Assembly (NCBI RefSeq): GCF_963675165.1
Contig: NC_087388.1
Coordinates: 6,646,172-6,710,171, forward strand
DNA length: 64,000 nt
From: Halichondria panicea
Lineage: Eukaryota; Porifera; Demospongiae; Suberitida; Halichondriidae
Reading direction: 5' to 3'
Positions 36,273 through 54,410 of this stretch are shown here, one piece after another. The notes beneath the pieces are model-generated. The model did no database searches. It saw only the letters and a program-made list of their open reading frames with translations, and was not told the DNA's origin. The translations under genes and the position numbers were made by a program. The first letter of the stretch is position 1, and every line of letters begins with the position of its first letter.

Positions 36273-36426
36273 GCATTGCAACACACACACAACTGTACGT
36301 ATGAATACACAGCTCTGAGTTATTGTACACATTTCATATTCTAATGTAATAATGAAAGACAATGAATCATAAATCAACAAACACACACACACACACGTAA
36401 GTACAAAGTTCACTGATATAACAGTT

Positions 36427-37413
36427 TTAGAGGCAGACACAGCTCCGCTTGTTTGGCTGCCTCACCATGGCAACCTCGGCAGCTATTGTCTCAAACACCG
36501 CCCGCACACCGCCCCCTGTACGAGCGCTACACTCGAGGGGGGTACCCACAAAATGATGACGTTTTACAAGTGTTTTGACGGCCCCTGGAACAACAAAATC
36601 TTTATCTCCTTCGTCACCACTGTCTCCACGCTCGTCAAGTTCAGGCTCCTGATTGGTGGGTTCGTTATCGTCAAGGTGATGGGTTTGTGGGCGTGGCACA
36701 TCGGACTTATTTCCCACAAACAATATTGGAATAGACTGAATATTCTCGATATGAATAGTCCAATCTTTGATCCACACGTCTGAGTCCCACAATGTACGAG
36801 AGTTAGTGATGTCATACACAAAGAGAATTGCATCAGTGTCCTTGTAAAATGTCTTAGTCAGCAAATCAGCTCTTTCCTGACCTGTATGTACATAATGAGA
36901 CAGTGAAGTGTCTTGATATCCATATTAAACCATGCACGGACTCTATCAGCTGCCATAACATGAATCCAATATCAACAATTTTCTGAAAGCCTAGAAAGAT
37001 ACCTTTCATGGTATCATCAAATTCAGAGATACAGCCAATTTGGCCATACCATGGATTATAGCCCATGGTCCAAAAGGTTGAAAAATGACAAATTAGGTCT
37101 CTTTCTAAGCTTTCAGAAAATCATAAAATTATTTGAAGTTGGATCTACGAAATTCAAGCTATGGCTGTTGATTGTACAGACACTTTGCTAGGGGCTTACT
37201 TCATCAGCTGTAACTATACGTACCCTGTGTGTCACAGATCCTGAGCTCCACGTGTCGTCCATTCTTGAATATCACAGTCTTCCTCTCTTCCTCTCTGCCT
37301 GATGGTGGTGGTCCTTGCTCAGAGAACTGGTCAAACACGTATCGCTGTACGAGGCTGCTCTTGCCCACTCCACTCTCACCCAGTACTAGCACACGATAGC
37401 TCGGCACCTCCAT
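36427..37413 (-). CDS. Divergent Ras-like small GTPase with C-terminal CAAX-type end
   Basis: Two exons, 37224-37413 and 36427-36881, giving 214 residues. G1 is GESGVGKSS, G3 DTQGQE (Gln where Rab and Ras usually have Ala), G4 NKSD and G5 ECSAR, so nucleotide binding is likely. The switch I region (after FDQFSEQG) has no recognisable invariant Thr. An acidic insert of about 30 residues lies between G4 and G5. The protein ends CVCL, a CAAX-like box whose final Leu predicts geranylgeranylation. I cannot assign a subfamily. The start is the first ATG after a probable (CA)n acceptor, so a 5' UTR intron is likely. The intron between DTQG and QE is at the same place as in the GTPase at 38916-39641. 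Confidence 0.75.
36945..37175. repeat. Family B repeat in the intron of the first GTPase gene
   Basis: Contains TTTTCTGAAAGCCTAGAAAG, the CCATGGATTATAGCCCATGG palindrome and the closing arm, somewhat shortened relative to other copies. Confidence 0.7.
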
Positions 37414-37788
37414 ATCCTGTGTGTGTGTGTGTGTGTGGGGGGGGGCATATAGTACTAGTAGCAATACTGAGATGAATGCAACTACTCTAGTACTCATAGA
37501 CTGACCTAAATACTTGTAACTGTTACAATGAACAGTTGAGTCTCTTACTAACTTACACAAGTTCAAGTCTTTAATTCTTGTAATTACAAAAAGGTGATAC
37601 TATTATACTGTGTACTTCACGAGTTAGCAAAAATGACAACTGTTCAATCAAAACACATTCATTTTCAGTGAATACGCAAAAGCAAATCAAAGTAAAGGAA
37701 ATTGAATGCACAAACAAAAGAGGTGCTACAACACACACAAATAGACTTGCCTACCTCTAGTGCTACACACACAAACACCTAGTGCTAC

Positions 37789-38664
37789 CTACCTAGGCTT
37801 GAGGGTCATGATGACTCTAGGCACACTGCAAGTTAGTGTCTTGACTATCTCACAGCTAAAGTGTTCGTCTGTGGACACCATTTCTTGAAACTCTGCACTG
37901 CTTCCTCCAACACCAAAGTAATAGCTTTTGGCTGCAACAAAAATTGTTCCGTTTAATTTGAGTAATGACTTCATAGCAGATAATAACATTGTCTGGGAGC
38001 TTTCAGAATAAATAGTTTCTGAAGTGAGAATTACGTCAAATTTCACAGACTGTGGCACCGCCTCACGAAGTGTGTCCCAACTACCAGAATAGAAGTTACA
38101 TAGTGACGGGTTACATAGCGACAAGTTCCGTTGGTTGCACAGTACACTGGGTATGGTGACACAGTTTATGACCTCATAGTTGTAATCTTGTAGGGAGACA
38201 GCTCTTGCCCCTTTCATTAGTGTGTATATTGCCGGGAGTCCTGATCCACAGCCGAGTTCCAGCACATCCATTCCAGTGAAGTCAAACTGACTCTCTGAGA
38301 GATAGGACACAAGATCAAAGGCCCCCTCCCACGCAACTAGTCCTCCTTCATATACACTGGGAATTAGGTCAGTACCATCAGAAGTGGATAATAGAGCTTT
38401 AAAGTCAGCTATAGCTTCATGTGACTGGTTGCTTTCATCAATGATAGCCTCCACACACGCTGCAGTGAGGTACTTCAGTTCAATGTCTTGTAGAGGGTAG
38501 GATAATGGTGTGGCTAGCGAAGCAAGGTTCTTATGTAGCGGGCCGACTGTGTGTGTCCTGCACGATACACTAGCTCCACTTGTGAGGCATTGATCAGTTG
38601 CAATGGGTCCTTTGTCTTGCGGAGAAGAATCATCATCAGAAAAGTTGAACTTGAAATCTGACAT
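37789..38664 (-). CDS. METTL18: METTL18, protein-histidine N-methyltransferase
   Basis: Intronless frame of 291 residues. The N-terminus MSDFKFNFSDDD matches the short acidic/aromatic start of the family. The SAM-binding motif is LELGCGSG (135-142), preceded by VYEGGLVAWEGAFDLVSYL; further marks are QDYNYEVI, the LTSETIY motif and the family signature YYFGVGGSS. METTL18 methylates a histidine of ribosomal protein RPL3 and so tunes translation elongation; the substrate here is inferred from the family. It lies between two small GTPase genes on the same strand, without overlap. Confidence 0.92.
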   Translation of the reverse strand: MSDFKFNFSDDDSSPQDKGPIATDQCLTSGASVSCRTHTVGPLHKNLASLATPLSYPLQDIELKYLTAACVEAIIDESNQSHEAIADFKALLSTSDGTDLIPSVYEGGLVAWEGAFDLVSYLSESQFDFTGMDVLELGCGSGLPAIYTLMKGARAVSLQDYNYEVINCVTIPSVLCNQRNLSLCNPSLCNFYSGSWDTLREAVPQSVKFDVILTSETIYSESSQTMLLSAMKSLLKLNGTIFVAAKSYYFGVGGSSAEFQEMVSTDEHFSCEIVKTLTCSVPRVIMTLKPR

Positions 38665-38915
38665 AGTGAGCCATGTGGAGTTGGTAATGATCGTTAGTAA
38701 AAATAATAATATTTAGACAGAAAGCTTCAGAAAAGAATACCTTTCCCGAACAATTAAAGCCTCGAGGTCAGGCCGGGATTACAACAAAGAAAGTTGATTT
38801 GTGATTTGAGGGAGGGGACTCCATAAAAGGAAAATAAAAGCAACCCCATAACACACACACAAGATATACCACTTCCTTAGTGGTAACACACACTGGCTAC
38901 ACACACACACACACA

Positions 38916-39641
38916 CTAGCTACTGCAAGCAGTGCAACGTTTTTGGTCCGTCTGTCTAATCAATGGATGGCTGCCACTGCGATTCCTCACGAGATGTTCT
39001 GCTACAACTTGAAATACTTTGTCCACATTTTCCCCTGTCTTAGCACTGCACTGCACAGGCGGTAGGAAGCCATTGGAGTGAGACACCTCCTGTGCTTGTC
39101 GGAAATGTTGTCTCCTTTCTTCAATGTCTTCCTTCTTGATGAGATCTTTCTTATTGGCTACGAACAGGACGGGCATGCCAGCCTCCAGCTCTAGTGGCAG
39201 GTAGTATTGGATCTCACGTACCCAGAAGTCCAGGTCTTGTGGAGCATCTTCAGACGTCATATCATACACGATCACAACAGCATGGGAGTCAGAGTAGAAG
39301 CGATTGGTGATGGACTGGAAACGCTCCTGACCTGCACGGTGGATAAGGGTACATGAGGGTACAACTGAGGTCATCTTGTGGTATCAATATCGGACAATAT
39401 TGCTAGTACTATAGTACAGACTACATGGCAGTGTACCTGCAGTGTCCCAAAGGTGTAGTACAATCTCCCGTCCGTTCACCACCACTGACTTCTTCTCTTC
39501 ACTAATAAACTTTGAAATGCGGTCTTCAAATGTATTGTGGACATATCTGAGTAGTAGACTAGTTTTGCCAACGCCTAGAGCTCCGATAATGATGACTTTA
39601 TACTCGTCCTTCTGAAGATCACTTGCTATGTTGTTGGCCAT
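38916..39641 (-). CDS. Divergent Rab/Ras-like small GTPase
   Basis: Two exons, 39437-39641 and 38916-39331, giving 206 residues. Motifs: G1 GALGVGKTS, G3 DTAGQERF, G4 NKKD, G5 CSAKTG. The QERFQSITNRFYSDSHAVVIVYD segment is Rab-like. Switch I (FEDRISKFISEEKK) lacks the usual TIG-type sequence, so effector and GAP contacts may be unusual. The C-terminus, CTACSS, offers two cysteines for prenylation or acylation but not a classical CAAX. The intron falls between DTAG and QE, as in the GTPase at 36427-37413, suggesting a local duplication followed by divergence. Subfamily not assigned. Confidence 0.8.
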
Positions 39642-40048
39642 GTTATAGCTAGCTAGCTGTGTCCACTGTAAGGGCTCTAGACGTAGACGGCGGTGTATAC
39701 AAGGGAGACTTTTGTACTGTACTACTAGCTGGGTGTTGTGCTGATTCAGCAGTGTGCATGTCACGCTACCTTATATGATGTAATGCTATCAAGATGGACC
39801 CTCTTAGCTAGCTACTGTACATGTACTGTGATGTAACAAAGCTTTAAGCTATTCCCCAAAGAAGTGTGTACCTTCAAACAAGAGCTCAGTGTACTAGACA
39901 GTCTACCTATAAGCAATAGAGAGCGTGAGGCTTCAGGAGGTCAACTGTATTGGAACACACCCCACCACCCCCTAGCTATAAACACAGGTATGTACCCAGC
40001 TGCTACTGTGCACACACACACACACACACACGTACATGCAGAGTCAAG
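39642..40048. promoter_or_regulatory. Divergent region GTPase / MITF-TFE gene, with a probable 5' UTR intron
   Basis: 407 bp lie between the two start codons. A (CA)n tract at 40011-40032 followed by TGCAG just before the MITF ATG looks like an acceptor, so the MITF/TFE mRNA may begin with a non-coding exon upstream. No TATA box is evident. Confidence 0.4.
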
Positions 40049-42980
<2,932 letters not shown>

Positions 42981-43306
42981 TCTATTATATTATATCTAGG
43001 TGTTTTATATCCAAACAAGCTTAAACTGTTATTTTCAGTGTGACATTAAAAAATCTTTTCTTATGATACATTATCACTGCCCACTCATTCCCCGTATTGT
43101 GCCAGTTCTGCTTTACTCTCCTAACATCAATTTTTCTTTCGTATGGTAAAGGGTTGGCACACTAATTGACATGTAAATAAAAGCAATAGCAATTTAAAAA
43201 GAATTATATAGTGCAAGAAACAGTGCACGCATGAGCTCACGCAACATCATTAATAATAAATATTATATGCTATAGTTAGATCTGTATACAGCTGCATGGC
43301 TGGTGT
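42981..43306. other. Convergent intergenic region MITF / CLN3
   Basis: 326 bp between two stop codons. ACATTAAAAAAT near 43040 and AATAATAAATATT near 43250 could serve 3' end formation. No gene seen. Confidence 0.5.
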
Positions 43307-43930
43307 TCATTGGTATCCAATATGAGAGCAGACAGACGAGTGTATGAAGACAGCAGCCACCCCGGCCACAGTGATACCAGTGCTGTCAGCTACACTGGCC
43401 ACACCCATAGAGAACTCACGATGGACCTTAGGCACCTACACACCAGGGGGGGACACACATTAGAGGGGGGACACACGTTAGGGGAGGGAGGCACACATTA
43501 GAGGGGGGGGCACACGTTAGAGGGGGGGCACATGATGTTACTTATTATATAGAGGGGGTAGGATATGATATAATTATATAGCTAGGGCTAGCTCTGGGTA
43601 ACACCCTTTTCAAGTCACTTGAAATGCTACATAAGTCCACTACTAGCTACAGTAAACAGTTGACACAGTGGCTGCTACCTTACCTCAATGGAGATGGAAT
43701 AGAAGGCGTTGACATAAACTCCGCCTCCTAGTAGCCCCTCGTACAAAACAACTATCATTGTGATCCAGAAGTACGGGATGAACAAGTACCAAGTGGCAAC
43801 GTAGAAGAAGACAAAGTTCAACACCTACAGAGCACAGAGTTGGCACACGCACACACAGTGATGGAGCTACCAGAGCACAGAGTTGGCACACGCACACACA
43901 GTGATGGAGCTACCAGAGCACAGAGTTGGC

Positions 43931-43962
<32 letters not shown>

Positions 43963-43966
43963 CACA

Positions 43967-44043
<77 letters not shown>

Positions 44044-47000
44044 GATGGAGTTACCTGTAGTATTGCCAATATCCAGAAGTGCTTGAAATGGTATATAGAG
44101 ACAGATGATCGTGATATCAGCACGCCCACTTGGTACACCACTTGCAACCTGTACATGTATATAGTGGAGGGCAGGGAATGTTGTTATGCCTATCACACAC
44201 CCACACACACACCCACACACACACCCCACCCACCCCCCACACACCATCTGTACTGTGTGGCCTGGTCCAGGCAGAATGTTCCAATGTAAGTGTTTTGATT
44301 GTAGAGAAGCTCAAAGAAACCTTGATTGATCATATACTCAGCTGCATACACAGCGAACAATGGCAGCATATACTTCCACAAGTGAGGGATGTACTTGACA
44401 TGCTCCCACCAATACTTCCTCTCAGCCTTGTTCAGTCCGGGACACCGTCGCCGTGGCGATGGATAAGGAGGGGGAGGGTCCTCTGATAGTAGAGTGGCCT
44501 GTTCGTCTGTGAGGGTGTGTAAAGTGTGGAGAGTGTGTGAGGGTGTACTTACTGTGTTTATCATTATCTTCTTCGTTCACTATTTCTTTGCCCCCTCCTC
44601 CCGAACTTTGACCTTCGACCTCCTCTGGAACAATAGACCCTGGTTTGCCCAATATCAGTAGATACGTTAAGAACATGATGACAGGAACCACCACTTGGAT
44701 ATACAGTGTCACGTCAGCACGAAGAAATGTCTTTAACCCTGCGTACACCAAGGAAGCTCCAACACCAGCAGCTCCTAAAAGGTCCAAAAAATGTATAAGT
44801 AAATTTGTTGCATTTTTCCTAAAAGTGCCTAAAGCTTCAGAATACGTAGTTGATAAGTAAAAACCTAAGAAGATAAAGTTGTGGGGAGAAATGAAAAAAA
44901 GTCCCAGGAGGGAATCGAACCCACGCCTTATCTATCATGTGATCTACTAAGCCACACCTACCCATACTGCGAGATAATTATGTTTTTACATTGCACTTGC
45001 CACTAAAAAGTGCCAACAGCAAAACACGACTACTAAAAAAATTATTATGTTTTTATAATTACTGTGGTTTTGCTGTTGCAAGCTAGTGTACTGCAATCCA
45101 TGTACAAGGGAATTTTTACCACCAATCAATCTTAGTGATCTCGGGGAGGGGGTCACTATGTTATAGATAGTACATGGGCATGAGGTATCTATGTGTTATA
45201 GTGTCCCATATCACGAGGGCTTTGCCCGAGGGATGAGGGACACTATAACCATAGATACCGAATGCACAAAAAAACAAAAAAAACAAAAAAAGACTGCCAA
45301 CCCTAGCTCACCAGTGCCTGAGGACCATCCAGAGACGGTGCTCTTGTCATAACGAGATGTCAGACTGAGATAAGTGATTTCCCCGAACCCTGACCCCACA
45401 CTAGCCAGTGCCACTCCGAATATAACGAGCGGCTCATTCACAGAGAGAGCCACAAACACAAAGCTGAGTGCAGAGGTCACCACTATCACACACACACGAA
45501 ACCTGCACGAGAAATTGTATGAATACAGCTTGTACAACAACCCGCCCCCTTCTATAATAATAATTATAGTTCGAGGACTCTTTCAGTTGCCATAACTTTA
45601 ACTCAGTGGATCAAATTTCAACGGTTTTATGAAAGCTTAGAAGGAGGCCTTTTAAATGGTGCCATCAAAGTTCATATTCGGGAAATAAAAGAATTTGCCA
45701 ATTTAGTCTTACACTATGGATAATAGCCCATGGTCCAAGGCTGAAAAATGACAAATTACGACCTGTACCAACTTTTTGATTTTAATATAGAAAACAAGGG
45801 GAGAGGTGTACAGCCTAAATATGGAATTTTGAGAGCTATCAATTGAATTATTATCTGAACAGAAATTACAAAGATAGCTACTCAAACATCACTCACCAGT
45901 ATGGCAGGAAGTTCATGAAGTATGGAGCAAATAGTTTAATGATGAACGTTGGGAGAATATCAGCCAACAAGATTACCTGTAGATACATGCAGTGTATGTG
46001 TTAGCTCCAGTTGTAATGGAAGTATTTTAGGGAACAAAGATTTGAGACCTAGCCATCAGCATTTGCCTTTCTTAGGCGTGACCATTAAGAGCGTAGTGAC
46101 TTACATAGGTGCCCTGGCCAGTGCACATCTCCCTGCCTATATAACCAGAGCTGGTAGTGACTTACATAGGTGCCCTGGCCAGTGCACATCTCCCTGCCTA
46201 TATAACCAGAGCTGGTAGTGACTTACATAGGTGCCCTGGCCAGTGCACATCTCCCTGCCTATATAACCAGAGCTGGTAGTGACTTACATAGGTGCCCTGG
46301 CCAGTGCACATCTCCCTGCCTATATAACCAGAGCTGGTAGTGACTTACATAGGTGCCCTGGCCAGTGCACATCTCCCTGCCTATATAACCAGAGCTGGTA
46401 GTGACTTACATAGGTGCCCTGACCAGTGCACATCTCCCTGCCTATATAACCAGAGCTGGTAGTGACTTACATAGGTGCCCTGGCCAGTGCACATCTCCCT
46501 GCCTATATAACCAGAGCTGGTAGTGACTTACATAGGTGCCCTGGCCAGTGCACATCTCCCTGCCTATATAACCAGAGCTGGTAGTGACTTACATAGGTGC
46601 CCTGGCCAGTGCACATCTCCCTGCCTATATAACCAGAGCTGGTAGTGACTTACATAGGTGCCCTGGCCAGTGCACATCTCCCTGCCTATATAACCAGAGC
46701 TGGTAGTGACTTACATAGGTGCCCTGGCCAGTGCACATCTCCCTGCCTATATAACCAGAGCTGGTAGTGACTTACATAGGTGCCCTGGCCAGTGCACATC
46801 TCCCTGCCTATATAACCAGAGCTGGTAGTGACTTACATAGGTGCCCTGGACAGTGCACATCTCCCTGCCTATATAACCAGAGCTGGTAGTGACTTACATA
46901 GGTACCCTGGCCAGTGCACATCTCCCTGCCTATATAACCAGAGCTGGTAGTGACTTACATAGGTGCCCTGGCCAGTGCACATCTCCCTGCCTATATAACC

Positions 47001-47682
47001 AGAGCTGGTAGTGACTTACATAGGTGCCCTGGCCAGTGCACATCTCCCTGCCTATATAACCAGAGCTGGTAGTGACTTACATAGGTGCCCTGGCCAGTGC
47101 ACATCTCCCTGCCTATATAACCAGAGCTGGTAGTGACTTACATAGGTGCCCTGGCCAGTGCACATCTCCCTGCCTATATAACCAGAGCTGTTGGTCGTGC
47201 TGTTATAGATCAGCTCACAGGAGGACGTGGTGTTAGAGGCGTTGTGTGTTGGACCTCCCTCCAGTGATTTGATGATATCGTTGGCTGCACTTAACATGAT
47301 AACATAGGGGAAGTTGTTGCACAGACCAAGGATCCAGAACCCCAGTACATTGCGATAGCGGTTCCATTTCTCACGACTAACACGAGACGAAGCTTGTACT
47401 GTGTTGTGTGTGGAGGTGTGGTGTGTGAGAGTGGGCGTGTGTGGGTGTAGAGTGTTGGGGTAATATTAAAGTTTAAAGCTTTGCCAGTACATGACCAGCT
47501 ATTGGCAGTTGTAATAATTATTTATACGAGCTCCTTTTAATATTATAAATTATGACCAATGTCTCTATTTATACTGAGTGTACAGGCCTACCTGTCATGT
47601 CTGTTCGTGGCTCTGTGTACACCAGATCCTTGGTCACCTCCCTAGGTCCTCCAACATCAGACTGGAGCGATATCTGTGACAT
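43307..47682 (-). CDS. CLN3: CLN3/battenin, lysosomal membrane protein
   Basis: Nine exons on the minus strand: 47592-47682, 47142-47398, 45897-45976, 45312-45502, 44553-44774, 44245-44506, 44055-44148, 43684-43824 and 43307-43435; all phases agree and give 488 residues (human about 438). Family marks: [20 protein letters not shown] in the first membrane segment, [24 protein letters not shown], the WSSGTG motif, [19 protein letters not shown] and [13 protein letters not shown]. The luminal loop after helix 1 has four N-glycosylation sequons (NAS, NTT, NST, NSS). The C-terminus ends SHIGYQ and lacks the prenylation box found in human CLN3. CLN3 is needed for lysosomal clearance of glycerophosphodiesters. 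Exon 2 is followed by 18 tandem copies of its own 3' end. Gene identity is firm. Confidence 0.95.
43938..44041. repeat. (CA)n microsatellite in CLN3 intron 7
   Basis: About 100 bp CA repeat with ACCACACC interruptions. It follows two or three 45-bp repeats containing CACAGTGATGGAGCTACCAG (43853-43940), which copy the exon-proximal sequence at 44040-44060. Confidence 0.92.
44885..44965 (-). mobile_element. tRNA-derived SINE, copy 2 (internally deleted)
   Basis: Matches the copy at 33.6 kb, with B box GGTTCGATTCC and the partial A box GGCTTAGTAG on the minus strand. About 20 bp between the boxes are missing. It lies in CLN3 intron 4, sense to CLN3. Confidence 0.72.
45580..45810. repeat. Family B repeat in CLN3 intron 3
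   Basis: Contains GCCATAACTTTAACTCAGTG, TTATGAAAGCTTAGAAGG and the central TATGGATAATAGCCCATGG palindrome; the far arm is shortened. Confidence 0.7.
46085..47192. repeat. 61-bp minisatellite, 18 copies, each holding a CLN3 exon 2 end and 5' splice site
   Basis: On the CLN3 strand each unit reads through about 40 bases of exon 2 coding sequence (GGTTATATAGGCAGGGAGAT onward, ending GGCACCTAT), then GTAAGTCACTACCAGCTC. The copies are nearly identical, with a few single-base changes (for example at 46421, 46850 and 46904). The genuine donor is most simply the first copy (47142/47141), because only that gives a continuous exon. There are thus 17 further consensus donors in the intron. Confidence 0.95.
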
Positions 47683-47951
47683 TCCTGCAAGCTCCTTCTA
47701 GCTAGCAATTAATTAGCTATACAATGTGATAATTATCTCTGGTAATGGTCGTCCAAACAAACATAATTATGGTAATGGTCGTCACGGATGCTAATATTAG
47801 GCTGGTAATGATGTCATTGCTGAGTAATTACCTTTTTTTTATCACAGTTTTTCCACACAGCAAAAAGCACAAAAATAAATTGATGGGAATGAATATAATT
47901 ATGATTGTACAAATATTAAGTTCTTGATTTCAGCTTCACACATTAATTTGT

Positions 47952-50900
47952 TCAGATTGCCCCCATTGGTGGCAGTATGGCTTCCAGCTGTATGAGTACC
48001 TGCACACAAGAAGACAGTGTGGTATGAGACTAGACAGTGTGGTAGGAGACTAGCAGTACCTACCTGGTCCATCCCCGGCCTCTTCCTGGGGATATGCACT
48101 AGACACACTGTCGCTATATCAAACAACTCCACTGCATTCTGTACTGGCCACTTAGCACGAGGATCACCCACGGCAACCACCTCGTCACGGTGACCCTCAG
48201 AGTCTGCTATCAAGCGAGACAGTCGATCCGTCTACACAGGGGGAGGAAGGGGTTAAACTAGCTGCAGAGAGGAAGGGGTTAACCAGAAAGTAATTACTGA
48301 TCCATTTGATAGTCCTTCGAAAGGGCTACAAAATGAATCTTTTAATTGTATGAAATTGGGCAAACCAAGAGCAATCACAGATAGCTATCGAAACAGACTT
48401 CAATACTCACAGGGCTGTGTGTGTGTGTGTGTGTGTGTGTGTGCTCACTAGGACCCTGCTCTTGTGTGCTGGGTCACTGCTCAGGGCTGGTTGGCCAGTG
48501 TACATCTCCATCAGCACCACTCCATAACTGTACACATCAGTACGAGCAGTGAACTTCTTGTTACGAATGAACTCAGGCGCCATATACGCCATGGTTCCCA
48601 TGACAACATCGCTCTTGGTACTGTATGTGCTCCGCTCATTGGGACTGCGTTTCAATTCTCTGGCCAGCCCAAAATCAGATAACTTGGGTACAAGGTTCGC
48701 ATCCAGCAGTATATTGGCACTGTGTAAAAGAGGGGCCGGGTTAACTTGCTGTATAATGATAGGATAGCCTACCTCTTAACATCACCATGCACCAGACACG
48801 TGGGCTTGTTGACTGTGTGGAGGAAGTGGAGAGCGTCTGCAATCTGCTTGGCTATATCCAGACGTAGATACCAGGGCAGTACAATATCTCTCTGTGCAGT
48901 GTGGGAATGTACACACTTGTAAAGCAACAATTGTAATCACTATCTTTATAGTTGCTCCAAGTTGTGTATGGTATATTGTATAGTTAGTTACCGTGGCAAC
49001 CAGGCACTCGGCTAGTGATCCGTGCTTCATGTACTCATACACCAAACACGGCACAGGTCCGTCGTTGCTATAGGCAACCAGCGACAGAATATTACGATGA
49101 TTATACCTGCAGGAAATTGATAAGAAAGTTAATAAAGTCACTAACTACATGTACCTTGTGAGGACTTGTAGCTCTTGTGCGAACGTGTCCCTATGGAAGC
49201 TGGTGTCATAGAACATCCCTCCTCCAACAATCTCACTCTCCTGTAGAGTGGCGTGTTGCGTGGATCAATATTAATACACTAGACTGGTGAAATTGAACTG
49301 TCCAAACAAAAGTTATGACCATTCAAAGATCACTAGTCATGTAAAATATTATTATGACACACCCACACTGTACACACCCACACACCCACACACTCACACA
49401 CTCACATTGTGTAACCTCTTGACAGCGTACGGTCCATTCCCGCGGATCTTGGCTTTAAAGACAGTACCAAACGCCCCCATACCCAGGATGTCAGCAGTGA
49501 AGTCTCCAGTCACATCACTCAGCTCAGTGTAGGTAAAGTGGAGGATGTTGGGAGTCACATGACCCGAGGATGATGTCATGTGATCTGTATGGATTAAGCA
49601 GTTATATACCAATATGTAACTAAGTCATATTATATACCAGAGGGAGTGGGTGTGGTCTGTTGGCTTGACGACGACGGACGGCTGGAATCTGAATACATGT
49701 GAGAACACATTTAAACCACAAAAAATCAAGAAATCAAACTAGGCTTACCAGTGGGAAGAGGGGTTAGCGGTGGGAGGGCAGTACTATCAGAGCTCCACCC
49801 ACTTGAACTAACATAGCCGTTACTAGACCATGAGGGGGTGGATAGGTCACGTGATCTCTGAGACGGAGGGTACATGTACGTGTCACCATAGTAACCAGTA
49901 TTATGTGATGGCTGATCACGTGATCCACTAGCACTAGCGAGTGTTTGTGCTATAGTGGGTGGAGGGTGTGGTGGGAGGGGGCCATACTCCGGGTGTGTGT
50001 CAGGAGAGGGGGCGCGGTCAGGCATGGGGGGAGGGCGGCTACTAGTAGAGGGTGCTGGGGAAGACAGTGGTATTATTAATAGTTGCACACAAGTCATTGT
50101 ACGAAATGCTCAGTTGAATACCGTATAGCGGGTAATTTTCGTGGGGGTAAAATATTCATTATTTTTGTGGGCAGGCTGACCTCTACGAAATTTTAACGTA
50201 GGCGTGGCTTATCTGAACGTAGGAATGCCGTGCAGCCACGAGACTAAACAAAATTTTTACTCACGAAAACCACCTTTTCTTGAGTTGAACGAATTTTTTA
50301 CCCCACGAAACTTACCCGCTATACGGTAGTTAATGGCTGAATGTGTTATGTGTTGTGACCAACCATACTATTGGAAACCTTATCAGTATTGTCATACTGA
50401 AAGTCATTAGCTATTGAAATGCATTAATTGATCATAATTGTCTTGTGAATGGACCCCCCCCCCTACACACACACTCACGTGTGTTGCGCTGCTCTCTCAC
50501 CCGGGTCACAACATCAGGGGACACTGTATATAGAGAGAGTTATGCACAGCACACACACACACCTTCCTACTGTCATATACCGTGTTCCTCAAGAGTCTCC
50601 ATGGCTTGTCGTGCCTCCATACGAGCTAGAGTAGTGTAGAGGTCATCACAGGTGAACCCAAGAGAGGCAAAGTCAGTCAACACTTCCTCTGCTGGGCTGC
50701 TATCCATCCTCCCTCCAGCGCGAGCAAAGGCTGCCACATCATAGATAGCATCATACACATTACCTGCACACAGGGACACACATGATCACGTGCAGAGTGG
50801 CTGTATTGACTTACCTGGAGCATAGGCTATGAGGTCCTTCCAGTTACGCACTCCAGCACCCTCAGTGTTCAAATACCTGTATTGATGGTTAATGATTTAT

Positions 50901-50985
50901 ACAATTATTAGCTATATCCACTGCCTCACCTACACAACTGTCTGACAGTCAGGGGAGGGAGGTGACTGATCTTCTTGGCAGGCAT
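47952..50985 (-). CDS. IRAK: IRAK/Pelle-type death-domain protein kinase
   Basis: Thirteen exons on the minus strand: 50930-50985, 50815-50876, 50581-50763, 50479-50523, 49749-50054, 49638-49688, 49406-49584, 49155-49240, 48992-49106, 48773-48891, 48449-48719, 48064-48231 and 47952-47999; 562 residues, frame intact. Residues about 10-100 form a death domain (LPPLTVRQLCRYLN, NWKDLIAYAPGN). A Pro/Ser-rich linker of about 130 residues follows. The kinase domain starts near 255 with GMGAFGTV and AVKRL, has the Tyr gatekeeper context VYEYM, a catalytic loop HGDVKSANILLD (HGD rather than HRD, as in IRAK1/Pelle), DFGLA and the APE-type YMAPEF. Such kinases act below MyD88 in Toll/IL-1 receptor signalling. 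Which IRAK it corresponds to cannot be decided here; it probably predates vertebrate duplication. Confidence 0.9.
50118..50331. mobile_element. MITE family D variant in IRAK intron 4
   Basis: Terminal repeats TACCGTATAGCGGGTAATTT and the near-perfect reverse complement ending CTTACCCGCTATACGGTA enclose about 175 bp. The terminal 12 bases match the element at 33735, while the interior differs, so it is a related subfamily. Confidence 0.85.
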
Positions 50986-51200
50986 GACTAGACTGGAGCA
51001 CAGTCTCGGTACACACACACACTGTGTACATGTGGTTGTTTATGCTTTCACTGTCGATACTGTAAGGGGAAATCCCGAGGGAAAACCCCTACATGAAAAT
51101 AATGACCTTTGACCTTTCTTTCATTTTGTTATTCTAATTAACTACCACCAGCTGCAGTGTATCCACAGTCTCCAAGCCCAAGCTCTTAACTGAGGGAATA
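50986..51200. promoter_or_regulatory. Divergent promoter IRAK / DLD
   Basis: 215 bp separate the start codons of two divergently transcribed genes. No TATA box is evident. A shared promoter is inferred from the spacing. Confidence 0.5.
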
Positions 51201-54410
<3,210 letters not shown>

